A DNA stretch of 64,000 nt from Rostrohypoxylon terebratum. Lineage: Eukaryota > Ascomycota > Sordariomycetes > Xylariales > Hypoxylaceae. The stretch spans positions 18,875 to 82,874 of the forward strand of contig MU385972.1 of the NCBI GenBank assembly GCA_022497145.1, given 5' to 3'. The translations under genes were made by a program, and so were the position numbers. The notes below the pieces were generated by a model. It searched no databases and was not told where the DNA came from. It saw only the letters and a program-made list of their open reading frames with translations. Shown here piece by piece: positions 24,301-36,466 of this stretch; positions within the stretch are counted from its first letter, which is position 1, and every line of letters starts with the position of its first letter.

Positions 24301-25256
24301 GAATTAGCAACAGTTTCTGCAGCTCTGTGACTGGTCATACAAGATCTCGACGCTGGTGATGCCTAACAATTACATTAAAATCCTACTACTGCCCATCTAA
24401 ACTACCTCCTGGGTGCTCACTTAGGTACACACTCCAAAATTACCTATACACATCAGGATAACTGATCCCTAGATACTATTACAATCACAGATAGCTAATA
24501 TACACTTTCAAAAATCAACGAGCACGCGCATGCAGAATCAATGGAAGATGGCGTGCATTGGTTACTCGCTATCTCCTCGCAAGCTAGATAGATAACCTAC
24601 ATACCTGAGTCCCTCGAACAGCTCAGCGACAGCTACTTATCTGTCGCCGCCCGACCAAACCAAGGAACCCTGCCGTCCGCCCGTACCCGTCTCGATTCCA
24701 ATGCCAGCTCCCCGACCCTAGCCGCTGTTGCTAAAATAAGACAATGGGAACAGAACGTGTCCGTCGTCTCTCTTCCATGCGTGGTAATCGTACAACCTAA
24801 AAACAAGGGTAAAAGATGATCTCACAAACTCGGAAAAGATTTGGGTGGGTTGGCAGCTCGACTACCATTTTCCCGTGTCCCCTGAATCGAACCGGATTCC
24901 TTGTCCGTACGCCGAATCTGTGTGCCGGAAGGGCTACTTCCAAAGCGACCATGTATGTCCCCCGGAACGCCGCAGTGAGAACCCCAACCATGAACCCCAA
25001 AAAAAAACGAAATTGCCTTTCTATACTCCTTTATAGGGCCCAATATTCCCTTTTCGATATCGAGTGGGGGTGCGGCTACCATTATACACCTTAGGTTCCA
25101 ACGTAAAATCCGTGATATCAATCGTGTCCACCTGTGGGATTGAGCTTTCTAGTGCTTTTGAAGAAGCGGTCCATCGAATGAGAAAATATACAATGAGATC
25201 GTGGAGATCTTGATGGGGATGCTTTAAAGATGCTAATATTGATGTGCCGACGTCCA
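23802..25256. other. Convergent spacer uS3 / NIPA with homopolymer
   Basis: Holds both 3' UTRs and a 27-base A run. Between 24797 and 25121 several frames overlap on both strands, but none resembles a known protein and no splice model connects them; it most likely belongs to the NIPA 3' flank. Confidence 0.5.
24274..24300 (+). repeat. Homopolymer of 27 A
   Basis: Uninterrupted A run after gcagc; likely length-polymorphic and error-prone in assembly. Confidence 0.97.
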
Positions 25257-26882
25257 TTACTCGCCCGACTTCTTCCGGCTCTGCAACTCGATTGATTCGT
25301 GGATCTTCGGTGATGGGGCCCCATTCCTTCTTGTCGACGGCTCGTCATCGCTATCCGAGGTAAGGTCGTGAAGACCAAATTCGCCTGCCGCCTGTTCAAG
25401 GTCGTACGCGCGCATGAGCCCCTCTCTGTCGGACTGCCCTCTGCTTCCTACGCTCATGCGGGATCCTGTGCTACGGCGAGCTTGCATACTGAGACGCGTC
25501 TGGAGACTTGAGATCATGTCAGTGCCGGTGGCATCTGTGCTCTGCCCGGCAAGCATTCTTGTGCCGTTGGGATCACTACGTGATAGGTTCAAGAGGTAGA
25601 CACCGGTGAAGGTAATAAGGAAGCCACATAACAAGGAGAGGGTATTAACAACGTCTGTGGTGTTGAAACCAGAAAATAGGATAAATGAAGCACACAGGGT
25701 GGCGGTGGTAAAGGTCACATAATAAAGGGGGTTAACTCTGCAAGTGGATGAATGTTAGCTTCGTGTACATGTTTTACGTCAAGATTGTGGGATCCTACAT
25801 TTGCGTGCTGAATTGGCTGAGTGCCTTGTTAAAATAATTCATCTGGGTAAGAATGCAGAACGCTGTTAGAATCATGAAGATATATGTCGAGGCGTGGGTG
25901 AACTGGTTGTTTCCTGCAAAGGTGAGCTTCAGCGCAATGCCAAAGGCCTTCACGGACATGACGGAAACGGAGCCGACGGTAGAGCAGATCGAGAGGTAAA
26001 TGAGGGGGTTCTTTTTGCCGTGGAGTGGAGCGATTTTGTAGATCATAACTGTCGCAAATATGGCTACCGCCGTACAGTAGAGAAGGAATCCTGCCCATTT
26101 ATATTAGTTCATGGCTCAAGATGTTGTACAAATTTTGAGCCCAACTCACCAGGCCTAAGTGCATATCTAAGAATGACCTCGATGGTCTGGATATCTTCAT
26201 CAGGAGGAGCATGGAGAACAATGATGATAGCGCCGAGCAAGCAGATAGCACATCCAAGTTTGCCCAATGTGCCTAACTCCTCCTTCAGGAAGTATGACCC
26301 CAGAACGGCTCCTATTAAGACGGAGAGCGCACCCAAAGGTGTTACTAGAATGGCTGGTGCGAAGGCATATGCGGCGAAATTACAGATCTCTCCAGTAATC
26401 ACTAGAAAGTGTCGCACGTTAGTTTATCTTGTATGGACGTTCTGCCATTGATAGTCTTACTTGTTACCATTCCAGCCCACCACAACGGATTCCTCAAGTA
26501 AACGAAGCCATCACCTTGAAAGCCATGTTTCTCTTCTGCTTGCAATAGACCCTACGTGGCATTAGCACGGTCCCTATGTATAGGCTATCGGACGACGACG
26601 CGATCGTGGATGCATAGTGCGATTACCTTCTTCGTTATTACAAAGCTTGTGCCTATAGAACAAAGGATTTGTTAATTTCTGCATTCTAGCAAAAATATTT
26701 GTCTACGGGTACTGGAAAGACTTACCAATGGCCAAACTCGAGGAAATAGCCAATGCCAATCCGATATATCTGTCCAGAAATCCATATTAGCCCGTTGTCG
26801 TCGTCAATGGCGATATCAATGATTTTTAGAGTCACAATCGCCGGATATCGTGAGGTGATTCGTACTTCTCGTCTAACATCAT
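25257..26882 (-). CDS. NIPA-family (DUF803) magnesium transporter
   Basis: Multi-spanning membrane protein of the NIPA family, which moves Mg2+ across plasma or endosomal membranes. Seven exons: complement(join(25257..25737, 25799..26090, 26150..26401, 26461..26551, 26627..26652, 26726..26769, 26866..26882)), 400 residues, all phases consistent. Splicing yields the family N-terminus MMLDEKYIGLALAISSSLAI followed by GTSFVITKKGLLQAEEKHGF. Conserved segments include GEICNFAAYAFAPAILVTPL, KEELGTLGKLGCAICLLGA and LCASFILFSGFNTTDVVNTL. Eight to nine hydrophobic spans can be counted. The C-terminal 120 residues are Ser/Arg-rich and likely cytoplasmic. Three of the seven exons are under 50 bases, so automatic predictors could miss the N-terminus. 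Two adjacent ATGs start the frame; I chose the first. Confidence 0.92.
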
Positions 26883-29718
26883 CTTGAAGACAGGTGTGTG
26901 GTTGCGATCGCAATCGCAACGTCTAATCGAGAATGGTCGGTGGGAAAGGGAAGTAACGGAAGTCGTCGCAAATGTAGATTTGATGGCTCGCGCCTGGCGA
27001 GGGCAGCACCAACGAAGAATGGTATAATCAATAATCAGGTGTTCGTGTTGCGCCTCGATCAGCAGAGATGCCACGAATACCCGACAGAAGCGATCGAATC
27101 GGTTGCGCCAGTAAAAAAAGGCCGGTGGCTGACGGTCGCACGTAAAAAGGTAATCGGCTTAGTAGAGGCCGGGGGCCACGATGGAAGGGCTTATTTTATT
27201 GAATTCGAAACAAGGACGAGGCAAGAAAAAGGAATTCAAAGGTTATAACGAATGAATATGCTGTATTTCTTTTCTCTTTCGCGATGTGTGATATGAGAAT
27301 AAAGCTTGAGAAGTCTTGAGAAGTCGAACAAGTTTGAGTTTTGTCTTCCTATGTCACTAAGAAAGACTAAGATTCGGTAGAGAAAGTAAGAGAGAGAGAG
27401 CTTGCCCTGCATGGGCATTGAAACCGCAACTTCCCAGCTGTACAGTACTACAGTACTACAGTACAGAGTCAGAGTAAAAGGTGGGAGACGCTGGGGTTTC
27501 AGAGAGCCTTCAGACAGGCAGATAGGTACGGGACCTGGGGGGGGCACCACTGGGGGCAGGTACAGAGCGTAGTACAGAGTACCTTGGTACTTGCAATGAA
27601 TACCCCGACGTACAAGTACCTAAGGTACTCGTAGCCGCTAAAGCCAGCCACCCCAGCTCTGCCCAGTTGTGCTTTGCATAGGGGCATCTAGGGGCATCTT
27701 AAGGGCGTCATCGTCCGTTTACTACAATTAGAGATGCGCTAAACGAAATCCTTGCCCCCCGTAATTTGTCCTGATATGCACTTAGCCTAGAGAAATGATC
27801 GTCCAGGAAGTTAGATGTTGTACTTGTCACGCAACCTTGGTACCTCTTATATAAAACCTCAAAATTTTAAATGTTTATAAAACATTTCCAAGTTCTGCCT
27901 GCTGAATGCATGCAAAGGGGCCCATCTGTGTCGAGTGCACGATATTAGAATTAGGGGTTGAAAATAGCTAATATATCGTCCAATAGATAATGGATATTGA
28001 AGACCACTAAATAAAAGCCAAGTCACGGGAGCGAATGAATTTCAAAGCGGCGCGAAACTGAAAAGTCATAAAAAACACAAATGTCGAGTTACAAAGCAGA
28101 TCTTCAGCGTACCTTACCATATCTTGAAACCTTGAAACCGTCGTTGCCCTTCTTGCCCTTCTTGCCTTTCCTAGAAAGAATTTGGCTTAAATTCTCTTGA
28201 TAGACCCGCAAAGTTATGAGGCTGTGCTTTCCCCCCTTGTCAAGTATGTTCAATATATGTATCAATATGTACATCTATGTATGTGTGTAGTGTGTATGTA
28301 CACAGGACTACAGACATTGTATGGGAAACCGTCGACTGATCCGTCCCCAAAGTACATTTGTAACCAAGATGTACCTCGGCCTATTGCGGATGGAACTGGT
28401 TTCACAAAACAATCCACTTCCCTGCTCCCTGCTTTTCGTCCTGTTTGTTTCCTGTTCCTGGCGGTTGATCATCGCTAAATCCGATCGATCCCTACCCAGG
28501 TACATCAATCGTAATGCAATAATTGCAATTAACATGCAATTCACTCCTTTTTGGGCTGTTTACATAGTATAAAACGTCGGTGGCTTTCCTCTACTGTAGC
28601 ACACGGCGTTCTCTATCTACCGACCTGGTCCTCGTATTGCGGGATAGGATGTACAATGTGCTGACTGCATGTACACTTGGACAACTTCCTTCGTTATACG
28701 ATAAACTAAGCCATCGTGTAAATTACAGATGACGAAGCGTCTCCACTTACTTACCTCTAAGCACAAAATGTCATCCTCTTTTTTTTGCGCCTCATCCGGG
28801 TTAAGGTATCTGGGTACATGTAGTATAGGTAGGTAGTCAGCCTGAGTATACTGTATAGCAGTAGTACCTCTCATCAGTACCTGTCACAACAAGTACGTAC
28901 ATAGGAACACTTCATAATATCACTCACTAAGAGATCCCTTACGAAAACATGCATAACATGTGTTGCTATCAAGGTGTAAGTCCATAACTTGGCCTCCCGG
29001 AACCTATCTCGGCCGAGTTGAGTAGTTCCCACCTATCTACCCGGTAGTCTACTCCATGGAGGAATCAAAACTACTAGATAGGTAGAACTATCAAGAAACT
29101 GTGTTTAAGCTGAACCCTTCCACCACACAATAGCAACATCCATAATAAAAATCCTCACCCATGCCTTCTATAGTCAGTCATATCACCGACTACGTCCGAA
29201 AACGCCTCCCATTATGATAGCTTGCCGCGAACCGAATTTCGTAGATTTTTTCCCATGCCGAAACTCCTGGTTGATCCCATCCTGATGGCCCTCCGGTAAA
29301 ACGGTCACCCTACTTTTCTGCAAGAAAGGTGCCATGGGTATCAAGAACGACAACACACCTGACGGAGAAAAAGGAGGAAATAATAGCTATCGTCACGCCG
29401 CCGTGTGTTTCTCGTGTGTTGAATCGGAGGTGTTGGTTGGGGTCTTACTGCTTGATCGTCACCAAGAGAAAACTTACCGTCAGTAAAATCAAAGCTGTTT
29501 CCAGCATACCTCGGCACTGCATATTCGTGTTAGTATTCTGCAATCAACTGTTCTCGGCGGGTACGAAATCAGGTATCTGTAAGTTGATCGCAAATGTGCA
29601 TATTCGACATCAGCTCATTAGTGATCCATCCAAATGTGCCGACAGTCGAAAAAAAGAAAAGAAAAAATAATAAGAAGGGGTTTAGGAAGAAGCTGGCCGG
29701 GGTCAGGTCTAGCAAGAT
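26883..29718. other. 2.8-kb gene-free stretch
   Basis: Upstream of NIPA and downstream of the DUF2420 gene. Only short unsupported frames (for example 28197-28478 and 29329-29670), AT-rich blocks near 27840-27900 and recurring GTACCTAG-like words. I recognise nothing coding or RNA-like here. Confidence 0.5.
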
Positions 29719-32580
29719 TTAAGACGGACGACGGCGCTTGACATCTAAGAAATATGTTAGCGGATGGAGAAAAAAGCTCTTAGATTTACTACCTACCGTT
29801 CTGTCCAGTGGAGTCATCAAGCAGGTCTGAGATGGACCTGCGACGTTTTCCAGATGAAGGCGACACTTGTACCGTTGTTTTAGGAGCTGTTGTAGTTTCG
29901 TTCTTAACATCCTCGTCATCCGACTCCCACGTAATTTCGTCATCTATTGGGGTTTTCAAGTTTGTTGACGCTGCGTCTGAAGCGGCGGGGGGGTCTTCTT
30001 GGCCTTCCTCATTCTCTTCTCCATCATCGTCTGAGTAGTCGATTTCATCATTGTCATCGCCGTTGAGGGTGACAGTGGCGCTAGTAACCTCGGAATGGGC
30101 GACATCGACCAATTCGTTCGTCGGCGGCGTGTGCTGGTTCGAAGCACTAGTTTCGGCGGTAGCTACAGTAGTAGGTTTATCTAGATTCACACCGTCATGG
30201 CTTCGTGGAGACGCATTGACCTGTTGATCTTTAGGGAGAGAGGTGTTAGTCAAGATAACAAGTGATTTCGTTTGTTCAAGGAGAAAGGACAATTCAGCGG
30301 ACGAGACTATCGGCCACTGGAAAGTAGGACTGCTTTGATAATGCGGCTCGGTATTCGGAGCGGCTACAGGAAGACCTGATGAGGCTGGCGCGTCTGGCAT
30401 CGAGATATCGAGCTGATCAAGAGAAAGCTCGAAACAATCCTGACACTGACAGTTGACCAGTCCGGTATGGTTGAAAAGAGTAGAGAAATGTAAAGGACTA
30501 AGAGGAGGATTGGTATTACCCTGCTTCAGCGAAGAGAGGTCCAGTTCGTCGTCAGAGAAGTCGATCACTTCACCATTAACGTCTGCCTCGTTGTTCTCTT
30601 CCGTATTCAGTCTGGAAACCTCTGTAGCTTCCTCTGCCTGCCCATCTAGTTCCTCCGATTCCCCATGTGCTTCTGCAGCCGGGGTATGAGCTACTGATGA
30701 CTTTGGTTCCACATGCTCTTCGGGATCATTGTCGTGCTCTTCATCTTCGCCTTCCGCACGATGATCGTCTTCATCGGACTCGTAAGATATTTCGGCTTCC
30801 TCGCCTCGAGCTGGCGACTTTGAGCTATGTCTGGTCTCGTCTTCTTCGCCTTCAGATGAGGCGTATGGACTATGGTCTCCAGGGTGATCTGCCTGCTCAT
30901 CATGAATAGGCGTCGTTTCGCGATAAACGGCAATTTCAGAGAGTCCACGGCCCGCGTTTGCGCTATCTAGAAGAGCCACAAGGCGCTTGTAGCAATTAGG
31001 TCTTACCATAAGATACATGTAGAGGCATGGTGCTGCTTCTACTCCGTCGTTCTTTACAAGATTATCGTAGAGACCAAGAATGTCACCAAAAGTCCACTCT
31101 TCAAGCATACCTCCTGAAGAAGTCTAGAATACAGTTAGCTCTAGTAGACTTGGCGTGAAGTCGAGGGGGGGGTGATAAATACCTCGGAAAATTCCAATCC
31201 TAATCCATCGACATGCATTACCAACTCATCGAGAATAGATAGTTCATCTGCAATGACCTCTCGCAAATTTGCAAGAAATTCACCAAGAGGAAGCTCCATG
31301 GTTGACATATCACGCAAAAAGTACTGGTTAGGATCATCATCTTCGGACTTAGCGAAGAGTCTATAATCCGTCTGGCCATATGAAATGTACATCTCATGGC
31401 GTGTGGCGATAGAAAGGGGATGCTCAGCTCGGATTTTGCTCATAGGAGGAACATGATTATCTCGATCAGCATCTGCTGCTTCTTGATCCTCGTTTTCGGG
31501 GTTATTAGATCGGCTACGTGCCTCGTCAACATCCTGGGCTTTGATCTCTCCCTGACGAGGGGAATGAACAGATTCTTGGTCATTGGCGTGCTCGGCATAC
31601 GCGTTGCCACCTATTTCTTGTTCGAAATCCCCAAGGCCAGGTTCGAGACCAGTCTCGTCTTCTTGAACCAAATGCTCATTTACTGATTGATAACTGGAAG
31701 CTAGAGAAGCCGAAGGATTTTCTTTATGCTCAGCAGAGATTTCGCCTTGTAAGTGTCCGATCTCGGGTACTTCATCTTGGTAGGCCTCAAGTTCTTGAAC
31801 TTCGTGGGCGGTATTACCTTGACTAGCATCCCCGTTTGATTGGACATCATCATGATTATCCTGAAGGTCACCTTCACTGGGAACGGATCCTTCCGCAGGC
31901 TGTTGAGGTTCAGAATCAAACGTGATGGTTTGCTCTTCATTTGTCACACCCTCGGCTACGTCTTCGGGATTATTATCATTAAGGCCATCATCGCTAGGAG
32001 CTTTTGTGTCATTTCTAATGTCGGACAATCCAAAGTCTTGGGTATCTACCCCCTCTGCAAGAATTGCGGCATCGTGGGGTAGATGGCCACTTGTTGAATC
32101 AAGAGCAGTAGAGTCAGTTTGTGCTACTTCAACTTCGTTCGCGTTGCTGATGGGGTAGGTCGATGTCTCTAACCAGCTGGCTTCACCAACATTTACAACA
32201 GTAGAGTTGTCTACATCGGCGTTCTCAGCATAGTCGATCTCCGCGACGGTTTCGAGGGTGTCCTCATGTAAAGCAGTGTGTTGCCACAAATTCTCGTCAG
32301 GATCACCGAGGTCAATCTCGATGTCATTAACAGTCGCAGCTCCCTCGTTGTGTTCGATATCGTCGGCATCAATCATGCCATATGATGCATCATCCCCCTC
32401 CGCCATCAACTCGTCTCTCATATCGGTATTAAAGTTCTGTATCTCCTGGGCTTGATCAAAATCTGCAAGTTCTAGATCCTCGTCGGGTTGTCCGACCGCG
32501 AAATCGAGGTCTATGTCAATGTCTTCTCCGAACCCGGTGTGACCAAAATCGGTCGTGATCTCCATTTCCTCTCCAGGCAT
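29719..32580 (-). CDS. Acidic DUF2420-type fungal protein, function unknown
   Basis: Large acidic protein, 916 residues, from complement(join(29719..29744, 29797..31123, 31183..32580)). The only globular-looking part spans the exon 1/exon 2 junction: HPLSIATRHEMYISYGQTDY, then YFLRDMSTMELPLGEFLANL, DELVMHVDGLGLEFSE|TSSG and LIMVRPNCYKRL-like sequence (PCLYMYLMVRPNCYKRLVAL). It resembles the fungal DUF2420 family as I remember it. Flanking regions (residues 1-370 and 580-916) are predicted disordered and rich in Asp/Glu, with several FDLD/IDID repeats near the N-terminus. The last exon adds a basic tail DVKRRRPS that could be a nuclear signal. An in-frame ATG at 32607 would add nine basic residues; the lower ATG at 32580 is preferred because it opens MPGEEMEI in the acidic region. 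No catalytic motif is visible. Confidence 0.82.
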
Positions 32581-34067
32581 TGTAGCAGATCGCCTAGATT
32601 GGCGCAACTAACCGGAAAGGGATGTAGGATGTAGAATGATTGAGATATTGGCACCCCCAGATAATATTATTATCCTTGCGAAGATTATATCGGTAACTCA
32701 GATAAATAGGTACCTATTAGGTATCAAGGGATTCTTGAAAGGGAAAAAGAGGATAGATAAAAATGTTAAGATGAATAACGCATGGATTAAGCGAAATGGC
32801 AAGGTGTTGGGTTAACAAAGCAGCTGAGTTGGCAGTAAAGAATGTCTACTTCCGGGAAAGGAAGTGCAAGATTTCCACCCTTTTAATGATCCGTGGTAAC
32901 TGCTATGAATTTGGGATGGCGCTTCGAAGCTGCTTTGTACGTGAAGTGGTAGAGGTACAAGGTCAAATAGAGTGACGGTAATCCCACTTATTTTATTAAC
33001 CCCTGATGATTCTGTCTCGTGTTATTGCTGGTAGGCTGGTTATGAGATTGGCATGAATGGTATTAATGGTGAGTCAGGAGGGGAACACAAAGGAATCATT
33101 TGTCGTGAATAGTATTTCAGCAGCCGAAATCCCAATGCTGTTGACTTGCGATAGCCGCGTCGTAGAGGTGGGTCGGGTAGATGGGAATACGTCGTAATTA
33201 CTATGTAGGTCGATTTGATCTAAAAGATCCTGGTGGTGCTTAAGAATAATGACCTGCGTCAAAATCCTCGATGGCGGTGAAATCGAACACGATGGTTCTT
33301 TCGGTAGAGACTATTATCAGTCGTAGTGGGCGGTAGAATTCACGCGGATCGGGCAACGTAGGCTGCGTGAGTACGGTCGCAAGGAATCGAAAGTATCTTA
33401 GCTGACGCGTTACGCACGTGCAAGATTTTGGGGAAGGTTGTGGTAAGTTCGACGGATGTCGAAAATGAATTAGAATAGGAAAATGAGTCGGGTTCTGATG
33501 GAACGAAAGATGAAGTTGTAAAGGGAAGAGTTAAAAATTGTATTCAATGTGAACGTGAAGTAGCAATATAATCATTTAATGGTCGGGCTAAAATAAGTTA
33601 GAGCGTACTTCGTACGCAGTGTAAAATGGAAGGTAAGATCCAAGGTTAGCGGGATATTATTAAGTAAACCCTGCAGCTGCCTTTGAGTTACACTAGTCTG
33701 GCACGTCCCCACTTTCCCACTTACCATTCAGATCTGTTTATTGGGAAGCTCCCATCAATCTAAGATAGCTGGAGGTACTAGGTACGATACATAGATACAC
33801 TCGGATAAATATCGGCTATTCCTCGAGAAGTCTGGCCAATTCGAACATGTGGCTTGACAGGGGCTGGTGCAACTTATTCAAGCACCACATTTCTATGGAA
33901 GGTGAATTGGCTTCATCTTTAGTAGAACATTGGAACTTTTAGGACCTTACAACCCATAGCAGCCAGCCTCAAAGTAATAGACGAACCCCCTTTTTGTGGG
34001 ATAACTTGATCTCTCGCACCATTCTCGTCTGTCTATTGAAGCTGCGCTTCGAATACATACATACAAA
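32581..34067. other. Divergent promoter region, DUF2420 / coatomer delta
   Basis: About 1.5 kb, AT-rich, without a supported gene. The last 60 bases before the coatomer ATG are C/T-rich leader. Confidence 0.5.
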
Positions 34068-35819
34068 ATGGTAATACTTCGTTCTAAATACCGTAGCTAG
34101 ATTTGCTAAACTCTTGATTCACACCAGGTCGTCCTAGCCGCATCCATCTGCACTCGAGGCGGGAAGGCTGTCCTTTCGAGGCAGTTTCGCGAAATGCCTA
34201 GATCGCGAATCGAAGCGCTCCTAGCATCCTTCCCTAAGCTTGCCGATTCCGGAACCCAACACACGACCGTTGAACAAGACAATGTCCGCTTCGTTTACCA
34301 ACCCTTGGACGAGCTCTATATGGTCCTCATTACCAACCGCCAGTCCAACATCTTGCAAGACATCGACTCCCTCCACTTATTTGCCCAAGTTGTCACCAGC
34401 ACATGTAGGACGTTGGATGAGCGAGAGATCGTCAAGAATGCCTACGAACTTCTTAGCGCTTTCGACGAATTGGTTTCTCTTGGTTACCGGGAAAATCTCA
34501 CCATCAGCCAGATCAAGACCTTCTTAGAAATGGAAAGCCACGAGGAGCGTATCCAGGAGATCATCGCACGAGTATGTCGCTTTCCTATGAAGATCAATCG
34601 TTATCTTATTAACATTCTTCTAGAACAAGGAACTTGAGGCCACTGAGGAGCGCAAGCGAAAGGCTAAGCAACTAGAGCTGCAGCGAAAGGAATCCGCGAG
34701 AAGTGGTCGACCTGGTGCGCCTCGAACACCCGTGTACCCGACATATACTCCCCCCACCCGTCCTACGCCTTCGGATACGTACGATACCTATGAGGCTGAG
34801 AAGAACAAGACGCACAAGTATGAAAAATCGCAGCTGTGGAAGATCTCGAGGCTAACAGAAACATAGGACAACCGTAATGAAGGGCAAGGGCATGCAACTA
34901 GGCAAGAAATCGAAAACAACAGACATGTTTGAGCGCGTTCGAGGAGATATGGGAGCCGAAGTAGACGAGTCACCGCTAGTACCATCTGCCCCGACCCCTG
35001 TTGCTGAACCCGCCGCTCCACGGATTTCCTCCACCTTAGATCGCGACGCAATCCACATCACCATCAACGAGTCTATTACTGCGAAATTGTCAAGGGAAGG
35101 TTCTCTAAACTCCCTAACCGTCACCGGCGACCTAGCACTCAAGATCTCGGATCCTAGTTTGACGAAGATAAAGCTCGACCTTGCAGCGAATGCATCCCAC
35201 GGCGCACAGTTCCGTACTCATCCCAATGTCGACCGTAACCTCTTCGCAAGCTCGAAAGTGATCCAGATGAGCAATGTAGCACGCGGTTTCCCTGTCAACA
35301 ATGCTGTTGGGGTCCTGCGATGGAGAGCTACGCCGAAAACTGATGATACGAGCGCTTTGCCCATTAGTTTCACAGTTTGGGTGAACAAGGGATCAGGAGG
35401 CAACTTCACCATCACGGTTGAATACGAGCTCACTGGAGGGGATACGCTAAAGGATGTTTCCGTTGTCATTCCGTACGCCACAAGCGAGCCGTCTGTGTCT
35501 AGCTTTGATGCTACTTACGAAGTCTCGGGAGATAGTCTCGAGTGGACCATCGGTACAATTAGTGACGACAATCCCAATGGCTCGTTTGAGTTTGACGCCC
35601 AAGCCGATGACGAGAATGAGTTTTTCCCCATGCAAGTGCGGTTCTCGAAGACGGCTCCTTTTATTGACGTCGATGTAAGTTTATGTTATTGCTACGCCTT
35701 GAGTAATTTGTTATATTAACACTTCCTAGGTCACGTCTGTATCGCTGGTGGAGGAAAATGAAGAGGTCACATTTTCTAAAGATATTAGATCGGTGGCTGA
35801 TCAGTACTTGGTTGAGTAG
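34068..35819 (+). CDS. RET2: Coatomer subunit delta (COPI coat)
   Basis: Delta subunit of the COPI vesicle coat for Golgi-to-ER transport. Five exons: join(34068..34070, 34128..34571, 34624..34817, 34867..35674, 35730..35819), 512 residues, the expected length. The first coding exon is just the ATG, directly followed by gtaata; without it the frame lacks VVLAASICTRGGKAVLSRQF, the conserved longin-like N-terminus. A charged linker (KELEATEERKRKAKQLELQR) leads to a Pro/Thr-rich stretch. The C-terminal mu-homology domain runs from about residue 270, with HPNVDRNLFASSKVIQM and GVLRWRATPKTDD, and ends RSVADQYLVE. Identity is very secure. Confidence 0.96.
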
Positions 35820-36466
35820 AAGCTCACTTGGATGGGTACTAATGAGTCAAGTATGAAATGAAGGCCTCTGAAAGGACTGTTGACGTGAAGCTATGTAGAG
35901 CAATGGTCTAAATAGAGCATGCCACTAGTAATGGATTGTGAATAATGACAATTATGCTATCATCAAAACTTGACAAGTGGAGATATTCTATTGAATTTAT
36001 TCGTACCTTGTAAGAATATCAAAGGTATTCTTCGTAGATGTGAATTGAATGTAGAAGTTCATTCACTGACGTAAAGGTCAAGGCTTGTGACAGTTCATAT
36101 GACACAGGTTGAAAATGATACCGTATTTAACCCTGTATTGACAACTGTGTGTAGTGGAATAATATGGATGTCTCCAGCAGCGGAACCATCAAATTTAGCG
36201 CTCTGTGTCCCCAATAAACTGCCCGGAATTTGGAGACGCGACGTAAAAGATGGCAGGCGCCATACAAGTACATACAAGGAATTTCTCAAAGCAAGACAAC
36301 CTTAAAGCCTAAGTACATGGAACTTTGAACCTCTTGACTAAATCAACTAACAACTAACAACTAAAAATTGACAATTGACAAGGTTTACAGCTTTCATTTG
36401 GTATAAGATGCACGATGGTTAGCAAATCATCAGATTCTCTTGAAGTCTCCACTCTTAAGAGTAGCC
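35820..36466. other. Spacer coatomer delta / APC4
   Basis: Tandem genes on the same strand; the spacer is AT-rich and shows nothing else. Confidence 0.55.

Noticed and set aside
24878..24905. tRNA B-box-like ggttcgattc on the minus strand
   Set aside because: No matching T stem, acceptor stem or A box around it. A similar ggttcgat near 15999 fails for the same reason.
24797..25121. Several overlapping frames on both strands downstream of NIPA
   Set aside because: No recognisable protein, no splice links and no start context; treated as 3' flank.
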